60,987 nt of DNA from NCBI GenBank assembly GCA_041589565.1, contig JBFHVL010000002.1:1-60987 (forward strand). The letters run 5' to 3'. The translations under genes were made by a program, and so were the position numbers. How positions within the stretch are numbered: position 1 is the stretch's first letter; each line of letters opens with the position of its first letter. This DNA is from Pleionea sp041589565. Its GTDB lineage: Bacteria; Pseudomonadota; Gammaproteobacteria; Enterobacterales; Kangiellaceae. Shown here piece by piece: positions 1 through 9,895 of this stretch. A model generated the notes under the pieces. It saw only the letters and a list, made by a program, of their open reading frames with translations. It was not told the DNA's origin and did no database searches.

Positions 1-1458
1 GGAGCGACAGAGCAAGCTATAAATAATCTTTCTGTTGATAGTCGTAAATTAAAAGTAGGTGATGGTTTTATTGCATGTGTTGGGCACAAGCAGGATGGGC
101 GTCAATACATTGCAAATGCAATAAATATGGGCGTTAAATTGGTTGTTTGCGAAGCCGATGCATTGGTTGAATCTGCTCTAGATGAGTGTATTAAGAATGA
201 TGTGACCTGTATATTGGTTCCTAACTTAAATCAGCGACTAAGTGAACTGGCAGCGACTGTCTATCAGCACCCAACGAGAAACTTAATGACGGTTGGCGTT
301 ACAGGCACGAATGGAAAATCCAGCTGTGTTCAAATGCTTGCTCAAGCGCTGCACTTATTGGAAGGATGCTGTTGGTCATTAGGTACTTTAGGTTGTGGTC
401 CATTTGGTGCGCAAAAGCCAAACGATAATACCACCGCTGATGCTGTGACTATTCAACGCGAGTTGGCTAAAGCGGTTAGCTACGGATGTGGAAATGCCGC
501 CATGGAAGTCTCATCGCATGGGCTGGTACAGGGGCGTGTGAGTGCAGTTGAGTTTAATGTGGCGGTGTTCACCAATCTGACCCGAGATCATCTTGATTAT
601 CATCACACCATGGATGCTTATGGTGAGGCCAAACGACAGTTATTTTTAATGCCTTCATTGCAGTGGGTCGTACTTAATGTTGATGACCGTTTTGGTCGTA
701 AATTGAAAAAAGACAACGTAATAACCGCTAAAAAATTATTCGTAACCTTAAAGGAGCCAACCAGCGGAGCCGATTTGGATCACTGGATTTGGACTGATGA
801 CATTCGCTTAACACTCAATGGCATCAAGGCCAAAGTATACACTCCGTGGGGAAGTGGTAAGTTAGAAGTGCCTTTAATTGGGCGTTTCAATCTTTATAAC
901 TTGCTTTCAGTGATCGCCGTATTGGGAACGCGATTACAAAACGCGGATGCTCTGTTTGAAACGGTCAATCAGTTACAGTCGGTTAATGGTCGAATGCAGT
1001 TGATCCAACAAGAGCAGAGTCCAATAGTGATTGTTGATTACGCCCATACACCAGATGCATTAGAACAAGTACTCAAAGCTGCACGAGAACATTGCAGCGG
1101 AAAAATTATTACTGTGTTTGGCTGTGGAGGTGATCGTGACCCGGGTAAACGACCCTTAATGGCGAAGGTTGCAGAAAAGTTCTCTAATCGAGTGATCTTT
1201 ACTGATGATAATCCAAGAACAGAGTCAGCAGAGAAAATCATCAGTGATATGAGAGCGGGTTTAAAGCGACCTGAAAAAGTGAAATATATTGCTGATCGAA
1301 AAGCGGCTATTGAGCAAGCTGTTGATTTGGCCAGCGAGTCAGATTTGATTTTAGTAGCGGGTAAAGGCCACGAAGACTATCAAATTTTTGGCGAGAAAAA
1401 AGTTTTCTTTAGTGATGTAATTGCTGCTAAAGAAGTTTTGGCGGAGCGTGCAGCATGA
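1..1458 (+). CDS. murE: UDP-N-acetylmuramoyl-L-alanyl-D-glutamate--2,6-diaminopimelate ligase MurE (5' end cut off)
   Basis: Cytoplasmic ligase that adds meso-diaminopimelate to UDP-MurNAc-L-Ala-D-Glu. The reading frame is open from base 1, and codons before the first internal ATG at 127 already match the MurE N-terminal domain (SVDSRKLKVGDGF), so the gene starts upstream of the window. About 485 codons are visible, so only a short N-terminus is missing. Seen: the ATP loop GTNGKSS near bases 304-325, EVSSHGL, TNLTRDHLDYH, the lysine of AKRQLF that is normally carbamylated, DYAHTPDALE, and DNPR at 1207-1218, the motif that selects diaminopimelate over lysine. Its stop overlaps the murF start by 4 bases (ATGA). 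Confidence 0.97.
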   Translation, partial: GATEQAINNLSVDSRKLKVGDGFIACVGHKQDGRQYIANAINMGVKLVVCEADALVESALDECIKNDVTCILVPNLNQRLSELAATVYQHPTRNLMTVGVTGTNGKSSCVQMLAQALHLLEGCCWSLGTLGCGPFGAQKPNDNTTADAVTIQRELAKAVSYGCGNAAMEVSSHGLVQGRVSAVEFNVAVFTNLTRDHLDYHHTMDAYGEAKRQLFLMPSLQWVVLNVDDRFGRKLKKDNVITAKKLFVTLKEPTSGADLDHWIWTDDIRLTLNGIKAKVYTPWGSGKLEVPLIGRFNLYNLLSVIAVLGTRLQNADALFETVNQLQSVNGRMQLIQQEQSPIVIVDYAHTPDALEQVLKAAREHCSGKIITVFGCGGDRDPGKRPLMAKVAEKFSNRVIFTDDNPRTESAEKIISDMRAGLKRPEKVKYIADRKAAIEQAVDLASESDLILVAGKGHEDYQIFGEKKVFFSDVIAAKEVLAERAA

Positions 1459-2828
1459 TTCCTTTAACGCTTAGTGAAATTGCCATCGCAACCCAGGGAC
1501 AGCTGGTCGGTACCGATATAACCATCGAACAAGTTAATACCGATACGCGTACTAATAGCAAAGATTGTTTGTTTGTCGCATTAAAAGGACAAAACTTTGA
1601 TGCACATAACTTTTTAGCTGATGCAGTAAAACAGGGTGCCAGAGCGCTAATCGTAGAACAACGAAGTTCTTTAGACATTCCACAAGTTGTAGTGCAAAAC
1701 ACACGCGTTGCTTTAGGGCAAATTGCAAAGCTGGTTCGAAAAAAATCTAACGCACGCTTTGTGGGTTTGACCGGTAGTGTTGGTAAAACCACTGTTAAGG
1801 AAATGTTGCATCATATGTTGCAACACTGCGGGACAACTCTAGCTACGCAAGGTAATTTGAATAACGACATTGGTGTCCCATTAACCCTATTAAGACTCAC
1901 CAAACAGGACGAGTTTGCGGTTATTGAAATGGGGGCTAATCGTCCCGGTGATATTGAATATACGGTTGGTTTAGTTGAGCCAGAAGTCGCACTAATTAAC
2001 AATGTTGCGGCAGCGCACTTAGAAGGCTTTGGTGATTTGCAAGGTGTTGCTCAGGCTAAAGGCGAAATTTACCAGGGTATCGCTGAAGGCGGAGTCGCAA
2101 TTGTTAATGCTGATGATGCCTTTGCGGAGTATTGGCGTAAACGTTTGCGTCACCCAGTCATTGAATTTGGTATAGAACATGAAGCGGATATTGCTGCTAG
2201 CCACCTTGAACTCGATGATTCTGGCTGCGCATCGTTTAAGTTGAATTTTGATGGTCGTTCCATTCCGGTATGCCTCTCAGTTCCGGGTAAGCATAATGTT
2301 TATAACGCATTAGCCGCATTGAGTATTTGCCATGCATTAAAGCTAAACCTGGAAACACTAAGCGTTGCACTTAAAACTTTTGGTGGTGTGAAAGGCCGTT
2401 TGCAAATGCACCGGCTGAGTAATCAGTCACTGGTAATCGATGATACTTATAATGCTAACTACACATCGTTAGCAGCGGCCATCGATGTATTAACTCAACA
2501 AAAAGGGAAAAAGATACTCGCCTTAGGTGATATGGGTGAGTTAGGAGAAAAGGCTCGCGAGTACCATCAAAAAGCCGGGCAATATGCTCGTGAAGCAGGG
2601 GTTGATGAATTATTAACGATTGGAGTGTTGAGTCAATTTGCGCACCAGGCATTTGGCGATGGAGCGCGTCATTTTTCTTCGCAACAACAAATGACGGAGT
2701 ATTTAGTTGAACAATTAGAACAATCACAACTAGCTGTGCTGTTAAAAGGATCTCGAAGTGCTCATATGGAAAGAGTAGTTGAGCCACTTGTATCCTTGGC
2801 ACAGAATAAATTAAGGGGGGCGCAATAA
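1455..2828 (+). CDS. murF: UDP-N-acetylmuramoyl-tripeptide--D-alanyl-D-alanine ligase MurF
   Basis: Adds D-Ala-D-Ala to the UDP-MurNAc-tripeptide, the last cytoplasmic step of stem peptide assembly. The 457-residue length is normal for the family. Seen: N-terminal substrate domain with DTRTNSKDCLFVALKG, ATP loop GSVGKTT near residues 106-112, IEMGANRPGDI, NNVAAAHLEGFG, and the C-terminal domain with DDTYNANYTS and GDMGELGE. The start overlaps the murE stop and the stop shares one base with the mraY start (TAATG), which suggests translational coupling. Confidence 0.97.
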   Translation: MIPLTLSEIAIATQGQLVGTDITIEQVNTDTRTNSKDCLFVALKGQNFDAHNFLADAVKQGARALIVEQRSSLDIPQVVVQNTRVALGQIAKLVRKKSNARFVGLTGSVGKTTVKEMLHHMLQHCGTTLATQGNLNNDIGVPLTLLRLTKQDEFAVIEMGANRPGDIEYTVGLVEPEVALINNVAAAHLEGFGDLQGVAQAKGEIYQGIAEGGVAIVNADDAFAEYWRKRLRHPVIEFGIEHEADIAASHLELDDSGCASFKLNFDGRSIPVCLSVPGKHNVYNALAALSICHALKLNLETLSVALKTFGGVKGRLQMHRLSNQSLVIDDTYNANYTSLAAAIDVLTQQKGKKILALGDMGELGEKAREYHQKAGQYAREAGVDELLTIGVLSQFAHQAFGDGARHFSSQQQMTEYLVEQLEQSQLAVLLKGSRSAHMERVVEPLVSLAQNKLRGAQ

Positions 2829-3913
2829 TGTTATTGTGGCTAGCAGAATATTTACAACAATATTACTCCGGTTTTAATGTATTTAATTACTTAACATTAC
2901 GAGCCATTTTAAGCGTCATTACTGCACTGTTGATTTCCTTGGTTATTGGTCCAGTAATGATTCGTAAATTGGCGCACTATCAGATCGGACAAACCGTTCG
3001 TAATGACGGTCCACAAACCCATTTGTCAAAAGCTGGTACGCCGACCATGGGCGGTGCACTCATTCTCGTTGCTATTGCCTTGTCTACATTACTTTGGGGA
3101 GATTTGGAAAACCGTCATGTTTGGGTGGTGTTATTAACAACATTGGCATTTGGTGTAATTGGTTGGGTTGATGATTATCGAAAGTTGATTAGAAAAGATC
3201 CTAAAGGTTTACCTGCAAAGTGGAAGTATTTCTGGCAATCATTAGTGGGGTTTGCGGTAGCATTTTATCTATTCGACTCCGCTGTGTCTCCGGTTGAAAC
3301 AACTTTAATCGTTCCATTTTTCAAAACTGTCGCGATTCCAATGGGGGCAGTTATGTTTATTGCTCTGACCTATTTTGTCATTGTTGGAACCAGTAATGCA
3401 GTAAACCTGACTGACGGGTTAGATGGCCTGGCAATTTTGCCAACGGTCTTAGTAGCTGGTGCATTAGGAATCTTTGCTTACTTAACCGGCAATATTAAAT
3501 TTTCGGAATACCTCGCCATTCCCTATGTTGTCGGGGTTGGAGAGTTGACCATTTTTTGTGGTGCTTTAGTAGGTGCAGGTCTTGGATTTTTATGGTTCAA
3601 CACATATCCCGCACAAGTATTTATGGGTGATGTAGGCGCACTCGGTTTAGGAGCCGGGCTGGGTACATTAGCTGTTGCTGTTCGTCAGGAACTGGTGCTT
3701 TTTATTATGGGCGGTGTCTTTGTAATGGAAACCGTATCGGTAATTTTGCAAGTAGGTTCTTACAAGCTCACTGGCCGTAGAATTTTTAATATGGCTCCTT
3801 TGCATCATCACTACGAATTAAAGGGCTGGCCAGAGCCACGCGTAATTGTTCGTTTTTGGATTATTTCAGTAGTGCTGGTTCTGATTGGACTCGCAACTTT
3901 GAAAATTAGATAG
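2828..3913 (+). CDS. mraY: Phospho-N-acetylmuramoyl-pentapeptide transferase MraY
   Basis: Integral membrane enzyme that transfers phospho-MurNAc-pentapeptide to undecaprenyl phosphate, giving lipid I. The 361 residues form about ten hydrophobic segments. Active-site landmarks are present: GWVDDYRKL, NLTDGLDGLA near residues 191-200, FMGDVGALGLG and the MAPLHHHYE loop near residue 322. It lies directly between murF and murD, its usual place, and has no substitutions at the conserved acidic residues that I can see. Confidence 0.97.
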   Translation: MLLWLAEYLQQYYSGFNVFNYLTLRAILSVITALLISLVIGPVMIRKLAHYQIGQTVRNDGPQTHLSKAGTPTMGGALILVAIALSTLLWGDLENRHVWVVLLTTLAFGVIGWVDDYRKLIRKDPKGLPAKWKYFWQSLVGFAVAFYLFDSAVSPVETTLIVPFFKTVAIPMGAVMFIALTYFVIVGTSNAVNLTDGLDGLAILPTVLVAGALGIFAYLTGNIKFSEYLAIPYVVGVGELTIFCGALVGAGLGFLWFNTYPAQVFMGDVGALGLGAGLGTLAVAVRQELVLFIMGGVFVMETVSVILQVGSYKLTGRRIFNMAPLHHHYELKGWPEPRVIVRFWIISVVLVLIGLATLKIR

Positions 3914-3921
3914 AGAACACT

Positions 3922-5262
3922 ATGTTTGAGCGAATTAGTCAAGAACATCCAGTTATCGTATTAGGGCTCGGTTTAACCGGCGCTTCATGCGTTAACTATT
4001 GTCAGCGTAAAGGCTGGCCTGTTCTTGTTATGGATTCGCGCGAGCAGCCACCACAATTAAATGAATTCAAAGCCAAGTCTCCTGATGTAACGATAATTTG
4101 TGGAGATTTCGATGCACAAAAGCTTGCCGGTGCTGGCTTAATTATTATCAGCCCCGGTATCGATTTTCATCATCCTTCACTTGAGTTAGCGAGACATAAT
4201 CACGTACCTATTGTAGGTGATGTAGAGTTATTTTCGATCGACAATCAAGTACCAGTGATTGCGGTGACGGGTTCGAACGGAAAGTCAACAGTTTGTGATT
4301 GCTTAGGCTGGATGTTTAATCAATTAGGTGTTAACACCGTAGTTGCTGGAAATATTGGAACTCCTGTTTTGGACTTGTTGCAATATGAAAAGCCCGAACT
4401 TTATGTTCTGGAATTGTCGAGCTTTCAATTAGAAACGCTACATAGCCTTAAGGCGCAAGTCGTTTCGGTGCTTAATATTTCCGAAGATCATCTTGATCGA
4501 CATGGCACTATGGAAAATTACGCGGCGATCAAACGAAGAATTTATTTGATGGGTAAGTCTGCGGCGATTAATACGGACGATGCTTTGACTCACGATGACA
4601 CTATTCCTTTGTCAAGAGTTTCTTTTGGTACAGAGCCATCTGCTGAGTTTTCTGTTACAAATGATGAGCGTGGATTTGCTATTTGTAGAAACAACGTGCA
4701 CTTGCTCAGCGAAACAGACTGCCATGTTAATGGTTTACATAATGGTTTAAACCTTGCTGCCTGTCTGGCAATTGCTCATCTGTTTGGCATTGAAATCAAT
4801 GAAACTGTGTTAACGATACTCAAGCAGTACTCCGGTCTTGAGTATCGTTGTCAGCTGGTTGATAGCATTGATTCAATTCGGTGGATTAATGATTCTAAGG
4901 CAACCAATGTAGGAGCCGCAAAAGCAGCGATACAAAGTTTTTCCGGGCAAAGTAAGCATCTTTATTTAATAGCCGGAGGCGATGCAAAAGGTGGCAACAT
5001 CGCAGAGCTAAAAGCTGAAATCGAAAAACATATAACCTACACCTGGGTTTACGGTAAAGATGCTGTTTTATTTTTACGAGAACTACCACAAAGTTCTTGT
5101 CTGCAAGTTAAAGATCTTACTGAAGCCGTAAGTCGTGTAAAAGAAATTGCTGTTGCAGGGGACACGGTGCTGTTTTCTCCGGCGTGTGCAAGTACCGATA
5201 TGTACCCTAATTATAAAGTGCGAGGTGAGCATTTCAATCAATTGGTGGGAGGTGCTCGATGA
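3922..5262 (+). CDS. murD: UDP-N-acetylmuramoyl-L-alanine--D-glutamate ligase MurD
   Basis: Adds D-glutamate to UDP-MurNAc-L-Ala in the cytoplasm. The 446-residue protein has the N-terminal Rossmann-like segment (VLGLGLTGASC), the ATP loop GSNGKST near residue 116, ELSSFQLET, NISEDHLDRHG, the carbamylated-lysine region AAIKRRIY, WINDSKATN and the terminal FSPACASTDMYPN. It starts 8 bases after mraY and overlaps ftsW by 4 bases. Confidence 0.96.
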   Translation: MFERISQEHPVIVLGLGLTGASCVNYCQRKGWPVLVMDSREQPPQLNEFKAKSPDVTIICGDFDAQKLAGAGLIIISPGIDFHHPSLELARHNHVPIVGDVELFSIDNQVPVIAVTGSNGKSTVCDCLGWMFNQLGVNTVVAGNIGTPVLDLLQYEKPELYVLELSSFQLETLHSLKAQVVSVLNISEDHLDRHGTMENYAAIKRRIYLMGKSAAINTDDALTHDDTIPLSRVSFGTEPSAEFSVTNDERGFAICRNNVHLLSETDCHVNGLHNGLNLAACLAIAHLFGIEINETVLTILKQYSGLEYRCQLVDSIDSIRWINDSKATNVGAAKAAIQSFSGQSKHLYLIAGGDAKGGNIAELKAEIEKHITYTWVYGKDAVLFLRELPQSSCLQVKDLTEAVSRVKEIAVAGDTVLFSPACASTDMYPNYKVRGEHFNQLVGGAR

Positions 5263-6422
5263 GTTCACCTTCGACTATGAAGCTTAATACTAATCAAGCT
5301 ATCGATCTGCGCTTGTTGTGGATCGTTTTGTCGTTGCTGGCAGTTGGTGGACTGATGATAGTTTCAACCAGCATTCCTTATGCCGAAAGGATGGTGTCAA
5401 GCAATCCTATGTTTTATGTACAACGTCACTTTGTCTATTTGGCGATTGCACTGGTGGCATTTTACGTCACACTTGGAATTAAAATTGAACTTTGGCAGAA
5501 ATACGGTCCATGGCTGCTTATTATTTCTATTGCTCTTTTGGTACTTGTGTTACTGGTTGGCCGCACGGTTAATGGGAGCAGGCGAGTCATTGCATTAGGT
5601 CCAATTACTGTACAAGTATCTGAACTCGTTAAGCTGTTTGTAATCACTTATATCGCGGGATATTTATTTCGCAGAACCGATGAGCTACAAACTCAAGTGC
5701 GCGGGTTTATCAAACCTTTAATCGTAGTGAGTTTAATTACTGTTTTATTGGTTGCAGAACCAGACTTCGGTGCGGCTGCGGTAATAACCGCCACTACTTT
5801 AAGTATGATGTTTTTAGCCGGCGCTCGCTTGTGGCAATTTATTTTGCTAAGCGGAGGTGTGGGTATGGCAATGGTGGCGCTCGCAGTAAGTCAACCATAT
5901 CGAATCGATCGATTAAAAGTATATTTGGATCCATGGCAAGATCCTTATGGATCGGGTTATCAGTTAACTCAATCGTTAATTGCTTATGGCCGAGGACAGT
6001 GGTTTGGTGAAGGATTGGGTAACAGTATTCAGAAAATGTCTTATCTTCCTGAAGCTCACACCGATTTTGTTTTTTCCGTTTTTGCCGAGGAGTTCGGATT
6101 TATTGGTGTGGTGATAGTTATAGCGCTCTTTTTAATGTTGTTTATGCGCGGAATGCAAATTGCGCGCAATGCATTAAAACACCAACAAGCCTATGCCGCA
6201 TACCTTGCTTATGGGATCAGTATTTGGTTAACACTTCAGGCGATGGTGAACATTGGCGTAAGTAGTGGTGCATTACCTACCAAAGGGTTAACGCTTCCCT
6301 TTATCAGTTATGGTGGGAATAGTCTGGTGGTATGTTGCGTCGCCATCGCAATTTTAATGAGAGTGAATTTTGAAACGCAGTTAGGTGAGAGAACTGCAAG
6401 AAAATCTGGAGGCGATGAATGA
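5259..6422 (+). CDS. ftsW: SEDS peptidoglycan glycosyltransferase FtsW
   Basis: Polytopic SEDS-family membrane protein that polymerises lipid II at the septum with its partner FtsI, which would lie upstream of murE and outside the window. The 387 residues show a short cytoplasmic N-terminus followed by about ten hydrophobic helices. The family signature LPEAHTDFVFSVFAEEFG, containing the essential Asp, and the C-terminal LPFISYGGNS motif are intact. It overlaps murD (ATGA) and murG (ATGA). Confidence 0.96.
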   Translation: MSSPSTMKLNTNQAIDLRLLWIVLSLLAVGGLMIVSTSIPYAERMVSSNPMFYVQRHFVYLAIALVAFYVTLGIKIELWQKYGPWLLIISIALLVLVLLVGRTVNGSRRVIALGPITVQVSELVKLFVITYIAGYLFRRTDELQTQVRGFIKPLIVVSLITVLLVAEPDFGAAAVITATTLSMMFLAGARLWQFILLSGGVGMAMVALAVSQPYRIDRLKVYLDPWQDPYGSGYQLTQSLIAYGRGQWFGEGLGNSIQKMSYLPEAHTDFVFSVFAEEFGFIGVVIVIALFLMLFMRGMQIARNALKHQQAYAAYLAYGISIWLTLQAMVNIGVSSGALPTKGLTLPFISYGGNSLVVCCVAIAILMRVNFETQLGERTARKSGGDE

Positions 6423-7519
6423 ATCAGTCATCTCTAGGTGTGCTAGTTATGGCGGGCGGAACGGGCGGTCATATTTACCCGGCCTTAGCGGTCGCGAAAG
6501 ATTTACAACAACGAGGCTATCGCGTTCGTTGGTTGGGCTCTGTTGGTGGAATGGAACAGGAGCTAGTATCTCGTGAAGGACTCGACATTGATTTACTTCC
6601 TGTGTCAGGAGTTCGTGGTAAAGGCAAGTTGGCGCTGCTCAAAGCTCCATTTGTGATTTTGAAGTGTGTTCTCAGGGCATTAAAAGTGTTGCGTGATCAT
6701 CAGATTACATTGGTTCTTGGTTTTGGTGGTTTTGCCAGTGGTCCTGGTGGATTAGCTGCAGCCATGAGCGGCCGAAAGTTAATGATCCATGAACAAAATG
6801 CAATTGCTGGTATGACAAATCGAATGCTGGCTAAAGTTGCTGACATCGTTTGTGAAGCCTTTCCTGGTGCTTTTGCCCCCAATCCTAAAGTTCATACCGT
6901 TGGAAATCCATTACGTCAGTCACTACTTAATTTGCACGATCAGAATGCTGTAAAAAAAGATTATCGAAGTAGTGACACTGCATTAAAACTTTTAATTGTG
7001 GGTGGCAGTCGAGGTGCTCAGGTTTTTAACCATGAATTACCAAAGTTGCTTGCTGAGGTTATGCAAATCAATTCGTTAAAAATAATGCATCAAACTGGAA
7101 AAGGTAATCGTCAGTCGGTTGAAGAGGCCTATCAGTCACTTGGACTGGATAATGTGTCTATCAATGAATTTATTCATGATATGGATCGTGCCTATGCATG
7201 GGCCGACGTGATTATTTGCAGGGCAGGTGCTTTAACGGTGAGTGAGGTAGCGGTAATGGGACTGCCAGCGATTTTTGTTCCTTATCCTTATGCCGTTGAT
7301 GATCATCAAACCCAAAATGCGGAAAGTTTAGCGAATAATGGCGCTGCTGTTGTTATTCAACAAGATGATATTAAGTCAATTGTGTCGGTATTAAATGAAT
7401 GGTTGTCAAATCGAGAGCAGCTAGCCTCTATGTCAGAAAAAGCGAAACAGCTGGCTGTAGTGAATGCAAAAGAACAAATTGTTGCCTATTGCCAACAATT
7501 AATAGGTAAAGCCGCATGA
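6419..7519 (+). CDS. murG: Undecaprenyldiphospho-muramoylpentapeptide beta-N-acetylglucosaminyltransferase MurG
   Basis: Peripheral inner membrane GT28 enzyme that adds GlcNAc to lipid I to make lipid II. Seen: the N-terminal glycine-rich loop GGTGGHIYPALAVA near residues 13-26, the second loop GFGGFASGPGG, HEQNAIAG, and the nucleotide-sugar C-domain with VGGSRGAQ, HQTGKGN, CRAGALTVSEV and DDHQTQNAE. Length of 366 residues is typical. Its start lies inside the end of ftsW and its stop overlaps murC. Confidence 0.96.
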   Translation: MNQSSLGVLVMAGGTGGHIYPALAVAKDLQQRGYRVRWLGSVGGMEQELVSREGLDIDLLPVSGVRGKGKLALLKAPFVILKCVLRALKVLRDHQITLVLGFGGFASGPGGLAAAMSGRKLMIHEQNAIAGMTNRMLAKVADIVCEAFPGAFAPNPKVHTVGNPLRQSLLNLHDQNAVKKDYRSSDTALKLLIVGGSRGAQVFNHELPKLLAEVMQINSLKIMHQTGKGNRQSVEEAYQSLGLDNVSINEFIHDMDRAYAWADVIICRAGALTVSEVAVMGLPAIFVPYPYAVDDHQTQNAESLANNGAAVVIQQDDIKSIVSVLNEWLSNREQLASMSEKAKQLAVVNAKEQIVAYCQQLIGKAA

Positions 7520-8952
7520 AGAATAAAGTGACTCAATTTCCCATTCCAGAAATGCGACGTATCCGCCGTATTCACTTCGTTGGGATTGGTGGTGTTGGCA
7601 TGAGCGGGATCGCTGAAGTGCTGTTAAACCAAGGCTATGAAATTTCAGGCTCTGATCGAGCCGAAAGTCCGGTAACTCAAAGGCTCACAGCGATGGGTGC
7701 CGACATAATGTTTAGTCATGCAGCGAATAATGTGCTGGGTGCGGATGTTGTTGTTGTATCAACTGCGATCGCCTCAAACAATCCTGAGGTTGAAGCTGCT
7801 CGCGTTAGACGAATACCTGTTGTTCGCCGGGCAGAAATGTTGGCAGAGCTTATGCGCTATCGACATGGCATAGCGATTGCCGGAACTCACGGTAAAACGA
7901 CGACTACCAGTTTAATTACTACGGTATGCGCCAAAGGCGGGTTGGATCCTACTTTCGTTATAGGCGGTGTTTTGAACAGTGCAGGAAGTAATGCGCGGCT
8001 CGGAACCAGTCGCTACTTTATTGCTGAAGCAGATGAAAGTGACGCCAGCTTTTTACATTTGCAACCAATGGTATGTGTTGTCACCAACATTGATGAAGAT
8101 CACATGGATACCTACGGTGACTTTGAAACCCTGAAGCGAACATTTGTCGATTTTATTCATAATATTCCTTTTTATGGTCTCGCGGTTCTTTGTATCGATG
8201 ATCCCGTGGTTAAAGAAATACTTCCTCAGCTGTCGCGGCCTTATGTGACTTACGGTTTTGATGAAAAAGCTGATTATCGGGCGACTGAGTTTTCTCAAGT
8301 TGGCAATGTTTCTCGGTTTCAAGTTGTTCGCAAAAATAGTTCGAGAGCTATCGCGATCGATTTAAATCTTCCGGGAAAACATAATGTGTTGAATGCACTT
8401 GCCGCTATCGCTGTAGGCATTGAAGAAGGCGTAAAAGAAGACGCTATCAAAGAAGCATTATTGAGCTTTCAGGGGATTGGTCGACGTTTTCACTCATATG
8501 GCGTGTTCCCCTGTGACAATGGCGAAGTCGAGGTTGTTGACGACTATGGTCATCATCCACGAGAAGTTCGGGCAACTATCCAAGCGGTTCGAGAAGGTTG
8601 GCCGAACAAACGTTTAGTGATGGTTTATCAACCGCATCGATATACTCGAACTCGCGACTTATACGAAGACTTCGTTTCGGTGTTATCAGAAGTTGATGTA
8701 TTGCTCTTACTGGATGTTTATCCTGCAGGAGAAAAACCGATCGCAGGTGCCGATAGTAAATCCTTATGTCGGAGTATTCGATTGCGAGGTGAGCTTGATC
8801 CAATCTATGTGGAGTCACAAGAAAAATTACGAGAGTTGATGGCAGGATTACTAGAAGATGGTGATCTTGTACTAACCCAGGGCGCCGGTGATATTGGTCG
8901 TTTGGCGAAGCATTGGGATGAAAATAAACACAGTGTGTTCAAAAAGAGTTGA
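7516..8952 (+). CDS. murC: UDP-N-acetylmuramate--L-alanine ligase MurC
   Basis: Adds L-alanine to UDP-MurNAc, opening stem peptide synthesis. The 478-residue protein shows the UDP-binding fold HFVGIGGVGMSGIAEVL near residues 20-36, ATP loop GTHGKTTTT, AEADESDASFLHL, NIDEDHMDTYG, the C-terminal DDYGHHPREV and QPHRYTRTRDL, and GAGDIG near the end. It is followed directly by ddl; no murB lies between them, as in E. coli, so murB must be elsewhere. Confidence 0.97.
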   Translation: MKNKVTQFPIPEMRRIRRIHFVGIGGVGMSGIAEVLLNQGYEISGSDRAESPVTQRLTAMGADIMFSHAANNVLGADVVVVSTAIASNNPEVEAARVRRIPVVRRAEMLAELMRYRHGIAIAGTHGKTTTTSLITTVCAKGGLDPTFVIGGVLNSAGSNARLGTSRYFIAEADESDASFLHLQPMVCVVTNIDEDHMDTYGDFETLKRTFVDFIHNIPFYGLAVLCIDDPVVKEILPQLSRPYVTYGFDEKADYRATEFSQVGNVSRFQVVRKNSSRAIAIDLNLPGKHNVLNALAAIAVGIEEGVKEDAIKEALLSFQGIGRRFHSYGVFPCDNGEVEVVDDYGHHPREVRATIQAVREGWPNKRLVMVYQPHRYTRTRDLYEDFVSVLSEVDVLLLLDVYPAGEKPIAGADSKSLCRSIRLRGELDPIYVESQEKLRELMAGLLEDGDLVLTQGAGDIGRLAKHWDENKHSVFKKS

Positions 8953-8956
8953 TTGA

Positions 8957-9895
8957 ATGAACGCAAAATTAGATAACCAATTTGGCAAAGTTGCGGTTTT
9001 ATTCGGAGGAAGCTCTGCAGAGCGAGACATTTCTCTTCGTTCAGGCGAGGCGGTTTTGCAAGGGCTACTTCGGATGAATATCGATGCTTTAGGATTTGAT
9101 CCTCAAGAAAAGCCTCTTTCAGAACTCGTTGAGCTTAAAGTGGATCGAGTTTGGAATGCGTTGCATGGGCGTGGTGGTGAAGATGGACGTATCCAGGCCG
9201 CACTTGAATTTATGGGAATACCTTATACCGGAAGTGGCGTACTCGGTTCCGCGATTGCAATGGATAAGTGGCGCAGCAAAATGATTTGGAAAGCGATGGG
9301 GCTTCCTGTTGCCGCCCACGTGCTGGTCGACAATAAGCAAGAGTTGAGCGATGCCAACTTGCGAAAAATTGTAGCTCGCTTAGGCCCAGTAATTTTTGTA
9401 AAACCTTCTCATGAAGGTTCAAGTGTGGGCATGAGTAAAGCAACCAGTCTAGAAACTTTAAAGCAGGCAATCGAGCTTGCGAGAAAGTACGACGACGAAG
9501 TTTTGGTTGAATCGTTTATTGAGGGCAAAGAGTACACCGTTTCTGTATTAAATGAGCAGGCGCTACCCAGTATTAGCATGGTCACGCCTCGAGAATTTTA
9601 TGATTATGAAGCGAAATACAACTCTAAGGAAACACAGTATTTCTGTCCCAGCGGCTTATCGACCGATGAGGAAAAGCTATTGGCTGAAATCGCTGTTAAA
9701 GCTTTTAATGCGCTGGGTTGTGCAGGCTGGGGTAGAGTGGATTTCATTCGTGATAAATACGATGGCAGCTTCAAGTTACTTGAAGCCAATACAGTACCCG
9801 GTATGACAGAAAGCAGTTTGGTTCCGAAGGCTGCGAAACAGGCCGGTATTTCATTTGATGAACTTGTTGTAGAAATTTTAAAGACTAGTTTATGA
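8957..9895 (+). CDS. ddl: D-alanine--D-alanine ligase
   Basis: ATP-grasp enzyme producing the D-Ala-D-Ala used by MurF. The 312-residue length is normal for the DdlB type found in dcw clusters. Seen: LFGGSSAERDISLRSG at the N-terminus, LHGRGGEDGRIQ, KPSHEGSSVGMSK for ATP binding, AGWGRVDF, and LLEANTVPGMTESSL with the metal ligands. The gene begins 4 bases after murC and overlaps ftsQ by 4 bases. Confidence 0.96.
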   Translation: MNAKLDNQFGKVAVLFGGSSAERDISLRSGEAVLQGLLRMNIDALGFDPQEKPLSELVELKVDRVWNALHGRGGEDGRIQAALEFMGIPYTGSGVLGSAIAMDKWRSKMIWKAMGLPVAAHVLVDNKQELSDANLRKIVARLGPVIFVKPSHEGSSVGMSKATSLETLKQAIELARKYDDEVLVESFIEGKEYTVSVLNEQALPSISMVTPREFYDYEAKYNSKETQYFCPSGLSTDEEKLLAEIAVKAFNALGCAGWGRVDFIRDKYDGSFKLLEANTVPGMTESSLVPKAAKQAGISFDELVVEILKTSL